A stretch of 43,497 nucleotides of DNA from assembly GCA_964501065.1 (NCBI GenBank), contig CAZCRF010000016.1:1-43497 (forward strand), written 5' to 3'. Under the pieces are notes generated by a model that worked only from the letters and a program-made list of their open reading frames with translations, was not told the DNA's origin and ran no database searches. Of the stretch, positions 35,444-43,210 are shown in pieces. A program made the position numbers and the translations under genes. How positions within the stretch are numbered: position 1 is the stretch's first letter; every line of letters begins with the position of its first letter. Source of the stretch: Hallerella sp964501065 (GTDB lineage: Bacteria; Fibrobacterota; Fibrobacteria; Fibrobacterales; Fibrobacteraceae).

Positions 35444-35464
35444 CCGAAGCATCGCTTCGAACCA

Positions 35465-35487
35465 AGCCCCCGCCCGGGGGCTTTTTT
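35465..35487 (+). terminator. Rho-independent terminator
   Basis: AGCCCCCG (35465-35472) pairs with CGGGGGCT (35475-35482), followed by six T. It ends the thioredoxin lipoprotein transcript just 12 bp before pepT, so pepT must start from its own promoter in or after the stem. Confidence 0.85.
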
Positions 35488-35498
35488 AAATTATCGTC

Positions 35499-36734
35499 AT
35501 GAAAATTCTGGAACGCTTTCTCCAATACGTGAACATCACGACCACTTCAAACGAAAATTCCGACAGCTGCCCCAGCACGGAGGGTCAACGGACGCTGGCC
35601 CGACACTTGGAGGGGGAATTGCGGCAAATCGGCCTTTCCCAAGTGCAAATCGACAAGAACGGCTACGTCTATGGAATGCTCCCGGCGACGCCCGGATGCA
35701 AGAGTGCTCCCATCGGATTCATCAGCCACATGGACACCTCCCCGGACTTTTCCGCAGAATCCCCGAAACCGCAAATCATCGAAAATTACGACGGCGGAGA
35801 CGTCTTGTTGAAAGGTTCCGGGGCAGTCCTGCGAGTCGACGACTTCCCGCATCTGCCGAAGTTGAAGGGGAGAACTCTCGTGACCACGGACGGGACGACC
35901 CTCCTCGGCGCAGACGACAAGGCCGGGATAGCGGAAATCGTCACGGCAATGGAACGATTGGCAAAGAACGACCGGGCTGGGGATGGAGTTCCCCACGGAG
36001 ACATCTGGGTCGCCTTCACTCCGGACGAGGAAATCGGACGCGGCGCGGATCGTTTCGATTTGGGAATTTTCAAAGCCGGAGCCGCCTACACGGTGGACGG
36101 CGACGACGAAAGCGAGATTGCCTACGAGAACTTCAACGCGGCGACGGCGACCTTCCGGATTCGCGGAAAGAGCGTCCACCCCGGAGCGGCCAAGGGCATC
36201 ATGAAAAACGCCTCCTTGATAGCCGCCGAAATCGCCATGTCCTTGCCGAAAAACGAAACGCCTGCGACGACAGAAGGGCGCGAAGGCTTTTACCATTTGA
36301 CAAGGATGGATGGCGACGTCTCCGAAGCGACCCTCACCTACATCGTCCGGGACCACGACCAGGGACTTTTTGAAAAGAGGCTCTCCACGCTGCAAAAGCT
36401 CTCGGAAATTTTCAATTCCAAATTCGGCGGTTCCCCGGAAATTCCCGCAGTCTCCATCCAAATCGAACGCTCTTACCAAAATATGCTGCAAGTGATCCAA
36501 TTGCACCCGGAAGCCGTCGAGCGCGCCAAGGACGCCATCCGAAAAGCGGGTCTCGAACCCGTCACCCGTCCCATCCGAGGCGGAACGGACGGTGCGAAGC
36601 TCTCCTTCATGGGACTCCCCACCCCGAACATCGGAACGGGCGGTTTCGCTTACCACGGGCCGTTCGAGCACGTCACGGTGGAGGGCATGGAGAAAATGGT
36701 GCAAATCATCTTGAACATCGCGGAATCCCGATAA
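35499..36734 (+). CDS. pepT: Peptidase T (tripeptidase)
   Basis: A 411-aa cytoplasmic M20-family dizinc aminopeptidase that frees the N-terminal residue of tripeptides. Zinc ligands are in ISHMDTSPDF, TLLGADDKAGIAE and FTPDEEIGRGADRF (catalytic Glu-Glu), with the C-terminal His in YHGPFEHVTVEGM. RPIRGGTDGAKLSFMGLPTPN is the PepT signature. Length is normal. The start codon lies 12 nt after the T-run of a terminator and has no ribosome site; TAAATTAT directly precedes it, so the mRNA may be leaderless. Confidence 0.95.
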   Translation: MKILERFLQYVNITTTSNENSDSCPSTEGQRTLARHLEGELRQIGLSQVQIDKNGYVYGMLPATPGCKSAPIGFISHMDTSPDFSAESPKPQIIENYDGGDVLLKGSGAVLRVDDFPHLPKLKGRTLVTTDGTTLLGADDKAGIAEIVTAMERLAKNDRAGDGVPHGDIWVAFTPDEEIGRGADRFDLGIFKAGAAYTVDGDDESEIAYENFNAATATFRIRGKSVHPGAAKGIMKNASLIAAEIAMSLPKNETPATTEGREGFYHLTRMDGDVSEATLTYIVRDHDQGLFEKRLSTLQKLSEIFNSKFGGSPEIPAVSIQIERSYQNMLQVIQLHPEAVERAKDAIRKAGLEPVTRPIRGGTDGAKLSFMGLPTPNIGTGGFAYHGPFEHVTVEGMEKMVQIILNIAESR

Positions 36735-36761
36735 AAAGAAAGCCCCGGCGAACCGGGACTT
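36732..36761 (-). terminator. Rho-independent terminator of efp
   Basis: On the minus strand AAGTCCCGG (36761-36753), loop TTCG and CCGGGGCTT (36748-36740) form a 9-bp stem with one T-G pair. A TTCTTTTTA run follows, overlapping the convergent pepT stop codon. Confidence 0.8.
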
Positions 36762-36785
36762 CCTCAGGGGAAATTCTTTGACGAA

Positions 36786-37352
36786 TTACTTGGCGCGTTC
36801 CACGTAAGAACCGTCGCGGGTGTCGACCTTGATTTTCATCCCTTCCTGGATGAAAAGCGGAATCATCACCTTGGCTCCCGTTTCGAGAATCGCCTCGCGC
36901 AGCACGTTGCCGCTCGTGTTCCCTTGAACGGCCGGGGGCGCGGACGTAATCGTCATTTCGACGAAAGTCGGCGGAATGACTTCAATCGCCTTGCCGTCCC
37001 ACCACGTCACCTGGACCGTCGCGTTGTCGAGAAGCCAAACTTCCGCACCGTTCAACGCTTCCTTGGGGATTTCCATCGTCTCCATGGAAGTGTTGTCCAT
37101 GAAGAACCACGTCGCGCCGTCGTTGTAGAGATAGGTCATTTCGGTGTAAGAGACTTCCGCCTCTTCCACGGTGTCGCCGCTTTTCCATGTACGTTCAAGC
37201 GTCCTGCCCGTGATCAAATTCTTGATGCGGACGCGGTTGAACGCCTGCCCCTTCCCCGGCTTCACAAACTGGTTATCGACAATCATCCATGGTTGGCCAT
37301 CGACGATAATTTTTAACTTTTTGCGGAACTCGTTAGTGCTGACTGTACCCAT
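36786..37352 (-). CDS. efp: Elongation factor P
   Basis: A 188-aa translation factor that relieves ribosome stalling at polyproline. Three domains are seen: the KOW-like N-domain (RKKLKIIVDGQPWMIVDNQFVKPGKGQAF), where the loop PGKG carries the lysine normally modified; the OB domain (GAEVWLLDNATVQVTWWDGKAIEV); and the C-domain with PLFIQEGMKIKVDTRDGSYVERAK. I chose ATG 37352 over TTG 37370. epmB is divergent 45 bp away, which fits beta-lysylation of the PGKG lysine. Confidence 0.96.
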   Translation of the reverse strand: MGTVSTNEFRKKLKIIVDGQPWMIVDNQFVKPGKGQAFNRVRIKNLITGRTLERTWKSGDTVEEAEVSYTEMTYLYNDGATWFFMDNTSMETMEIPKEALNGAEVWLLDNATVQVTWWDGKAIEVIPPTFVEMTITSAPPAVQGNTSGNVLREAILETGAKVMIPLFIQEGMKIKVDTRDGSYVERAK

Positions 37353-37397
37353 AGATATGTGCCTCTTCAAAAAGATTTGCCCATAAGATAAAAAATT

Positions 37398-38372
37398 ATG
37401 AACAAGCTCTCGCCCTTTTTCACCAGTTTAAAGGAACTTTTCGCCTTTTTGGAGCTTCCCGAACCGGAAATTTCCGCCGCCAGTTCCCGTTTTTCCTTCC
37501 TCGTTTCCCGCCACTTCGCGTCAAAGATGGAAAAGGGCAACCCGGACGATCCGCTTCTCCGGGAAGTCCTCCCCTCCGAGCTGGAGAAGCTGGAAGTCGA
37601 AGGCTTTTCAGACGATCCCGTCGGCGACGCCTTGAGCGAAATCGCGCCGGGAATCCTCCAAAAATACCGGGGGCGCATCCTGATAGAGCCGACCTTCGCC
37701 TGCGGAATGCACTGCCGCTTCTGTTTCCGCCGGGCCGAGCCGAAGACTTTGCCGCGCGACTTTTTGCAACAGCTGGCCGCCCATCTTTCGGCGGCGAAGG
37801 ACATCCATGAAGTCATCCTTTCCGGAGGTGACCCGATGATGCTTCCCCGGCAAAAGTTCGAAGAGCTGTTGCAAGTCATCCTGCCCCAGGAGCAGATTCG
37901 AACGGTCCGCATCCATTCGCGAATCCCCGTCTGCCACCCCAAAGCCCTGGAGCCGTCGGACAAGAAGTCCCTCTTCGAACCGCTACTCCAAGTCGCCGAG
38001 AAAAAGAAAATCGTCTTCGTTTCGCACGTTGACCATCCGCGCGAGTTGGACGCCGATTCGGGGCGGATATTTGCCGAGTTGAAGAGAATCGGAGCGACCC
38101 TCTTGAACCAGACGACCCTCCTCAAAGGAGTCAACGATTCCGCAGAGACCCTCTCGGAACTTTCCTTCGGCCTGTTCGGGCAAGGCGTTCTCCCCTATTA
38201 TCTGCACCGGCTGGACCGTGCGACGGGAATCGCCCATTTCGAAGTGCCGGACGAAGAAGCTCTGCAAATCGTCGCAGAACTCCGCGCAAGCGTCCCCGGT
38301 TATCTGGTTCCCCGGTTCGTCCGGGAAATCGCCGGGGAAAATTCCAAGACGCCGATATTCGCCCGAAGTTAG
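37398..38372 (+). CDS. epmB: EF-P lysine 2,3-aminomutase EpmB (KamA family)
   Basis: A 324-aa radical SAM enzyme that turns (S)-alpha-lysine into (R)-beta-lysine for EF-P modification. The cluster motif is CGMHCRFC (Cys 102, 106, 109), followed by EVILSGGDPMML and the PLP-region text RIPVCHP; the C-terminus has YYLHRLDRATGIAHF and VPGYLVPRFVREI. It is shorter than lysine-degrading KamA, as expected for EpmB. It is divergent from efp. The ligase EpmA is not in this window. ATG 37398 lacks a ribosome site; TAAGAT lies 8 nt upstream. Confidence 0.9.
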   Translation: MNKLSPFFTSLKELFAFLELPEPEISAASSRFSFLVSRHFASKMEKGNPDDPLLREVLPSELEKLEVEGFSDDPVGDALSEIAPGILQKYRGRILIEPTFACGMHCRFCFRRAEPKTLPRDFLQQLAAHLSAAKDIHEVILSGGDPMMLPRQKFEELLQVILPQEQIRTVRIHSRIPVCHPKALEPSDKKSLFEPLLQVAEKKKIVFVSHVDHPRELDADSGRIFAELKRIGATLLNQTTLLKGVNDSAETLSELSFGLFGQGVLPYYLHRLDRATGIAHFEVPDEEALQIVAELRASVPGYLVPRFVREIAGENSKTPIFARS

Positions 38373-38419
38373 TGACCAGTGGTTAGGGGTTAGTTGACAG
38401 TAAAGAAAAAGTCTTTACT

Positions 38420-38905
38420 GTGCCGAGATTCTTCGCTGTCGCTCAGAATGACGTTACGGACGGGCAGTCGTCATGTTGAGCAACGCGAAACATCCCTTTA
38501 CTGTTCCTGGATTGACGCCTTTGGCGTTAGCGGCTGTGCTCAGGGTCAGAATGACAGTTTGCAGGAGAACAGCAGTCATGTTGAGCAACGCGAAACATCC
38601 CTTTACTGTTCCTGGATTGACGCCTTTGGNNNNNNNNNNNNNNNNNNNNNNNNNNNNNNNNNNNNNNNNNNNNNNNNNNNNNNNNNNNNNNNNNNNNNNN
38701 NNNNNNNNNNNNNNNNNNNNNNNNNNNNNGTCAGAATGACAGTTTGCAGGAGAACAGCAGTCATGTTGAGCGCAGCGAAACATCCCTTTACTGTTCCTGG
38801 ATTGACGCCTTTGGCGTTAGCGGCTGCGCTCAGGGTCAGAATGACAGTTTGCAGGAGAACAGCAGTCATGTTGAGCGCAGCGAAACATCTCTTTACTGTG
38901 GCGAG
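38420..38905. repeat. 105-bp tandem repeat array
   Basis: The unit starts TCATGTTGAGC and recurs at 38471, 38576, 38761 and 38866, with a period of 105 bp on both sides of the N gap. Each unit has GAAACATCC-CTTTACTGT, GGATTGACGCCTTTGGCGTTAGCGGCTG and TCAGAATGACAGTTTGCAGGAG. Copies alternate between GAGCAACGCGAAAC and GAGCGCAGCGAAAC. The array is preceded at 38425-38452 by GAGATTCTTCGCTG and TCGCTCAGAATGAC. Reading frames through it are not genes. Confidence 0.85.
38630..38729. other. Assembly gap (100 N)
   Basis: Exactly 100 N interrupt the tandem array in mid-unit. The flanking units are out of register with a 105-bp period, so the true length is unknown and the real copy number may be larger. 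Confidence 0.98.
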
Positions 38906-39160
38906 ATGAACGGAGGCTGCGCCTCGCCATTTCAAACGCACTGTCGCACGGCCGTTCTCGACGACCTCTCCAGGATGGCCCCCTTTCCCCACTGCACCGT
39001 TTACTTTGTACGGAAAGCATCTTTCGGAGCGGAACTCGTACTTTTCCTCGGGCTTCTGAATGCCTGTGGGATAAGGGACGTCAATTCTTTGGGATTATGG
39101 ATTTCATCTTTCCCCAACGGCACAAAGTTCGAATTGTCCGGCTTTTTCTAAATTTGCACT
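38906..39160. other. Gene-free region before the outer-membrane protein gene
   Basis: I see no gene here. TAAATTTG at 39149-39156 followed by CACT and the start codon is a candidate promoter element, matching the arrangement upstream of the lipoprotein gene near 26321. Confidence 0.4.
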
Positions 39161-40171
39161 ATGAAAAATTGCATTTCGATTCCGATGGTTCTTTTCGCCG
39201 CGACCGTTTTCGCGGGCTCCGCCTTTTCCGCTGAATGGGCGAGCGATTACCAGTCGATGAGCGCGTTCAACAAGGATGCCGGTCGCAAAAGTTACGTGAA
39301 GCCCATCGCCACGTATTTCGGAACGGTCTTGAACGGCAGCTGGATTTCCACGGCGTCGCTCCCGAAAGGGTTCTCGTTCGACGCGGGAATGCCCTTCCAA
39401 ATCGCCTTCGTCGAAAGCGGCGACAGGAATTACGACATCACGACAGCGGCGGGAACGGTGGAACTCCCGACGATTTTCGGCGGGAAGTTCGACGGCGGCC
39501 TGGGCGGAAACGAAGACTTGCACGGTCTTTCCGTTTTCACACTCCCCCATTTGCAGCTCGGACTCGGATTTTTCCACACGCGAATCGCATTCCGCGGCAT
39601 GTACATTCCCTCCATCAGCGAACTCCAAGGCTATCGTCTGCTGTCTTTCGGCATCCAACACAGCTTCGGGCACATCTTTGTCGAAAAATTGCCGGCCGCG
39701 CTCCGGGGATTTGACGTGAGCCTTTTCTTCGGATACAACTCGGCATACATCGGTTACACGCCCGACAAGTGGAGCGGCAAGCTGGACTTGGATTTCGGCA
39801 CGACCTACACGGCAATCGTTTTCGGTTACAAGCCGATTCAAAGCGTGGAGCTGATGCTCTCCCTCGGCTACCAAACGGTCTCCATGGACGCGGGCGGCAC
39901 ACCGACGGATCCGGATTACGGCGCCATCGACGCGAACGTCTCCGTCGACGGCAGGGGCGGATGCCGTCTGGGTTTCGAAGTGGCGTTCTCCCTCGGAGAA
40001 TCCTACCGCCCGGTCATCGGATACAACGTGGGCGCGAACAGTTCCATCAACGCGAACATCATCCATTTCGGAAAATCCTTCGGCGATGGAGACCGCTCTT
40101 CAAAAGAAGACCGCGTCGAAGACCACGTTTACAAGGAATCGGAAGACGGCGAAAAGATTCAAGCACCGTAA
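39161..40171 (+). CDS. Putative outer-membrane beta-barrel protein
   Basis: A 336-aa exported protein. The signal peptide is MKNCISIPMVLFAATVFAGSAFSA, with cleavage likely after AFSA. The mature part alternates hydrophobic and polar residues in short strands with aromatic ends (SFGIQHSFGHIFV, SLFFGYNSAYIGY, TAIVFGYKPIQSVELMLSLGYQ), typical of beta barrels; it may belong to the DUF6588 group. The C-terminal 30 residues are charged and lack the final aromatic residue of classical porins. It ends 9 bp before uvrC on the same strand. Function is unknown. Confidence 0.65.
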   Translation: MKNCISIPMVLFAATVFAGSAFSAEWASDYQSMSAFNKDAGRKSYVKPIATYFGTVLNGSWISTASLPKGFSFDAGMPFQIAFVESGDRNYDITTAAGTVELPTIFGGKFDGGLGGNEDLHGLSVFTLPHLQLGLGFFHTRIAFRGMYIPSISELQGYRLLSFGIQHSFGHIFVEKLPAALRGFDVSLFFGYNSAYIGYTPDKWSGKLDLDFGTTYTAIVFGYKPIQSVELMLSLGYQTVSMDAGGTPTDPDYGAIDANVSVDGRGGCRLGFEVAFSLGESYRPVIGYNVGANSSINANIIHFGKSFGDGDRSSKEDRVEDHVYKESEDGEKIQAP

Positions 40172-40180
40172 AGGGGAATC

Positions 40181-42019
40181 TTGCTCGACACCATTCAAAA
40201 GAGGCTAGAAGAACTTCCGTTTCGACCGGGCGTCTATTTGATGAAGGATGCCGAAGGGAAAATCATTTACGTGGGAAAGGCGAAGGTGCTCGCCCACCGC
40301 GTCCGAAGCTATTTCGACGGGAAGCCGAAGCCGGGACACAGGGCGGCCATGCTCATGCTGCCCTACATCCGCGACATCGAATGGATTGTCACCGACACGG
40401 AACAGGAAGCGTTCATCCTGGAAGCGAACTTGATCCGGAAGCACAAGCCCCTTTACAATGTCCGCCTGAAAGACGACAAGCACTACCCTTACATCGCCAT
40501 TGACTTGAAAGACGAATTTCCGAGGCTGTTCCTTTCGCGACACGTGAACAGCCGCTATAGATTCTACGGGCCGTTCCCAAGTTCAAAGGCGTTCCACTCC
40601 CTTCTCGAAATTTCATCGAGGCTTTTCAAGATGCGGGAATGCAAGTTGAAGTTCCCGCTGCCGAAGACGCAACGCCCGTGCCTCAACTACCACATCGGAC
40701 GCTGCATGGCGCCGTGCGCCGGTCTTTGCACAAAAGAGGAATATGCGAAAAGCGTCGATGAGATGATTCGCGTTTTAGAGGGAAAGCGGGACGATTTGCT
40801 GCGCAAATGGACGCGCGAAATGGAAGAGGCCAGCGCAAGGCTCGACTTCGAGACGGCGGCCAAGAGGCGCGACGACATCGAAGCGTTGCAGGCGGCCAAC
40901 ACGACGCAAAAGGCGGACACGACGGATACAACATTGAAACTCGACGTCATCGCCGTCAGACGGAACGGGAATCTGGCGACCGCCGTGATTTTCGAATACC
41001 GGAAAGGAGTCATCGCCGGGAGAAGGCATTACAGGCTCGAATGCGACAAGGGGCAGGACGAGTCGGAAATTCTCTGCGAGATGCTGGTCTCTTGGTACGA
41101 AGACGCGGAACTCATCCCCGGAGAAATCGCCATCAGCGACCCGATTCCCGAAGAAGACCGATTGCAGATGGAAGCGGAGCTTTCCGAACGGACTTCGCAC
41201 AAAGTAAGCATCAACGTGCCGCAGCGCGGAGACCGCGTGCAATTCATGAAGCTCGCGTTGGCGAATGCGGAAATGCTCCTCGTGGAAGCCCAATCGGAAG
41301 TGAAACATTTTGACGAAGTGGATCAAGGCGTCTACGATTTGCAACGGGAACTGGGACTTGCAAAGACGCCGTTCCGCATCGAATGCGTCGACATTTCCCA
41401 TTTGGCGGGGACGCACACGGTCGCAAGCCTCGTCGCCTTCAAGAACGGACGCCCGGACAAGAAAAATTACAGGAAGTTCATCATCAAGTCCGTATCGGGG
41501 GTGGACGACTTCGCCAGCATGCGGGAAGTGATGACGCGGAGAATCAAAAGGCTCGAAGCCGAAGGGACTCCCATGCCGGACCTTTGGGTCTGCGACGGAG
41601 GAAAGGGGCAAGTCGACGCGACGATGCAGATATTGAAGGAACTCGGGCATGAAAAGGATTTGCCGCTGATAGGGCTTGCCAAGCGCCTAGAGGAAATCGT
41701 CTTCCCCGACGACAGGAAGTCCATCGTCCTCCACCGCACAAGTGCCGCCCTGAAACTTTTGCAAAACGCCCGTGACGAGGCCCACCGATTCGCCATCACT
41801 TACCAGAGGAGCAAGCGCAAGGAAGACCTGCGCGTCGCCTGGCTCGACCTTCCGGGAATCGGCTACGAAACACGCATCCGGATTCTGTCCAAATTCCGCA
41901 GCCGGAAAGATTTTTTGAAAGCCCCCGTCGAAGACATCCAGGAACTTTTCGGGAAAAAGCGCGGTCTTTCCATTCGAGAAAGAATCGCCCAATACAATCC
42001 TTCCGCAGGGGGCGCATGA
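40181..42019 (+). CDS. uvrC: Excinuclease ABC subunit C
   Basis: A 612-aa nuclease that makes both cuts in nucleotide excision repair with UvrAB. The GIY-YIG domain is FRPGVYLMKDAEGKIIYVGKAK (about 14-36). A Cys cluster follows (CLNYHIGRCMAPCAGLC). The UVR motif is ARLDFETAAKRRDDIEAL, and the RNase H-like domain has CVDISHLAGTHTVASLV and LWVCDGGKGQVDA. The C-terminus has helix-hairpin-helix motifs (LPGIGYETRIRILSKF). The start is TTG 40181 with AAGGGGA upstream, so translation may be modest. It overlaps dinB by ATGA. Confidence 0.97.
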   Translation: MLDTIQKRLEELPFRPGVYLMKDAEGKIIYVGKAKVLAHRVRSYFDGKPKPGHRAAMLMLPYIRDIEWIVTDTEQEAFILEANLIRKHKPLYNVRLKDDKHYPYIAIDLKDEFPRLFLSRHVNSRYRFYGPFPSSKAFHSLLEISSRLFKMRECKLKFPLPKTQRPCLNYHIGRCMAPCAGLCTKEEYAKSVDEMIRVLEGKRDDLLRKWTREMEEASARLDFETAAKRRDDIEALQAANTTQKADTTDTTLKLDVIAVRRNGNLATAVIFEYRKGVIAGRRHYRLECDKGQDESEILCEMLVSWYEDAELIPGEIAISDPIPEEDRLQMEAELSERTSHKVSINVPQRGDRVQFMKLALANAEMLLVEAQSEVKHFDEVDQGVYDLQRELGLAKTPFRIECVDISHLAGTHTVASLVAFKNGRPDKKNYRKFIIKSVSGVDDFASMREVMTRRIKRLEAEGTPMPDLWVCDGGKGQVDATMQILKELGHEKDLPLIGLAKRLEEIVFPDDRKSIVLHRTSAALKLLQNARDEAHRFAITYQRSKRKEDLRVAWLDLPGIGYETRIRILSKFRSRKDFLKAPVEDIQELFGKKRGLSIRERIAQYNPSAGGA

Positions 42020-43086
42020 CGCGCAAGATCATCCACATCGACATGGACTGCTTTTACGCAGCCGTGGAAATGCGCAGCCACCCGGAACTTCGGGACGTCC
42101 CCATGGCCGTCGGCGGGACAGTCGAAGAGCGCGGCGTACTCTCGACCTGCAATTACCCGGCCAGGAAATTCGGACTCCATTCCGCCATGTCCACGTTCCA
42201 AGCCTTCAAGCTTTGCCCCCAGCTGAAACTGGTCCCCCCCAATCACGAATCCTACAAGGAAGAATCCGGCGAGATTTTCAAAATCTTCCACCGCTACACG
42301 AACCGCGTCGAAGGATTAAGCTTAGACGAAGCCTTTTTAGACGTCACGGGGAGCGATGTCCAAAACGGCTCCGCATCATTGATTGCAAAGGAAATCCGCG
42401 AAGCGATTTTTGAAGAACGCGGCGGCATCACGGCCAGCGCGGGAATCGCCCCGAACAAGTTCCTGGCGAAAGTCGCGAGCGATTGGAACAAGCCGAACGG
42501 GCAATTCACCATTTCCCCGGAATCCGTCGAAGAATTCACCCGGGAGCTCCCACTAGAAAAAATCCCCGGCGTCGGAAAAGCCTGCAAAAAGAAGCTTGCC
42601 GCCTTGGGGCTTTCCCTCTGCAAAGACATCCTCCCCCTGTCGAAAGAGACTCTCGCCAAACACTTCGGAAGTTTCGGGGAAACTTTGTACGCATTTTCAC
42701 GGGGAATCGACGAACGCCCCGTCGTCACGGACCGCGTCCGAAAATCCATCTCCACGGAATGCACCTTTCCCAAAGATGTACGGGGAATCGAAGATTGCGA
42801 ACGGGAACTGCGCTCCGTCTATTTTGAATTCCTGAAACGCGCCCACCGTTTCATCGAGAGGGAATCCCAAAAGACCTTTCCCGAATTCCACTGCTTTGTC
42901 AAAATCAAATACGCGGATTTCAAGACGACGACCATCGAACGCCATTTTTCCGACGTCTCGTGGAAACGCTTTTCCGCCCTTTTCCAGGAACGCTACGACA
43001 CGTCCAAAAAAGTCCGCCTCTTAGGGGCCGGCGTTCGCCTGAACGATGCCGCTGCGGAAGACGAATTGCAGACGAATCTGTTCTGA
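42016..43086 (+). CDS. dinB: DNA polymerase IV (Y family)
   Basis: A 356-aa translesion polymerase. Catalytic motifs are HIDMDCFYAAVEM and SLDEAFLDV. The steric-gate region is CFYAAVE, and ASAGIAPNKFLAKVASDWNKPNG is the family block. The thumb HhH is LEKIPGVGKACKKKL, the little finger begins near VRKSISTECTF, and the C-terminal QTNLF is a beta-clamp binding motif. ATG 42016 overlaps the uvrC stop by four bases. The OMP-uvrC-dinB order suggests one transcript joining two DNA-repair genes, ending at the terminator near 43129. Confidence 0.96.
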   Translation: MTRKIIHIDMDCFYAAVEMRSHPELRDVPMAVGGTVEERGVLSTCNYPARKFGLHSAMSTFQAFKLCPQLKLVPPNHESYKEESGEIFKIFHRYTNRVEGLSLDEAFLDVTGSDVQNGSASLIAKEIREAIFEERGGITASAGIAPNKFLAKVASDWNKPNGQFTISPESVEEFTRELPLEKIPGVGKACKKKLAALGLSLCKDILPLSKETLAKHFGSFGETLYAFSRGIDERPVVTDRVRKSISTECTFPKDVRGIEDCERELRSVYFEFLKRAHRFIERESQKTFPEFHCFVKIKYADFKTTTIERHFSDVSWKRFSALFQERYDTSKKVRLLGAGVRLNDAAAEDELQTNLF

Positions 43087-43128
43087 GAAAGTTTCCGGAC
43101 TTTAGACCCGGAGCAACAGTTTCCTTTA

Positions 43129-43160
43129 AAAAAACAGCTTGACAAGCTGTTTTTTTTTTT
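43129..43160 (+). terminator. Rho-independent terminator after dinB
   Basis: AAAACAGCTT (ending 43140), loop GAC and AAGCTGTTTT form a perfect stem followed by a T-run of about 12. The A-run before the stem makes it work in both directions. Confidence 0.88.
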
Positions 43161-43210
43161 ACATTTTGAAAGCCATTTCTGGAGGAGTTTTAAAATGAGG
43201 ATTGCGCGTA

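Noticed and set aside
38454..38909. CRISPR array or genes in the tandem repeat region
   Set aside because: The unit is 105 bp without variable spacers and without cas genes; open frames simply run through the repeats and the N gap.
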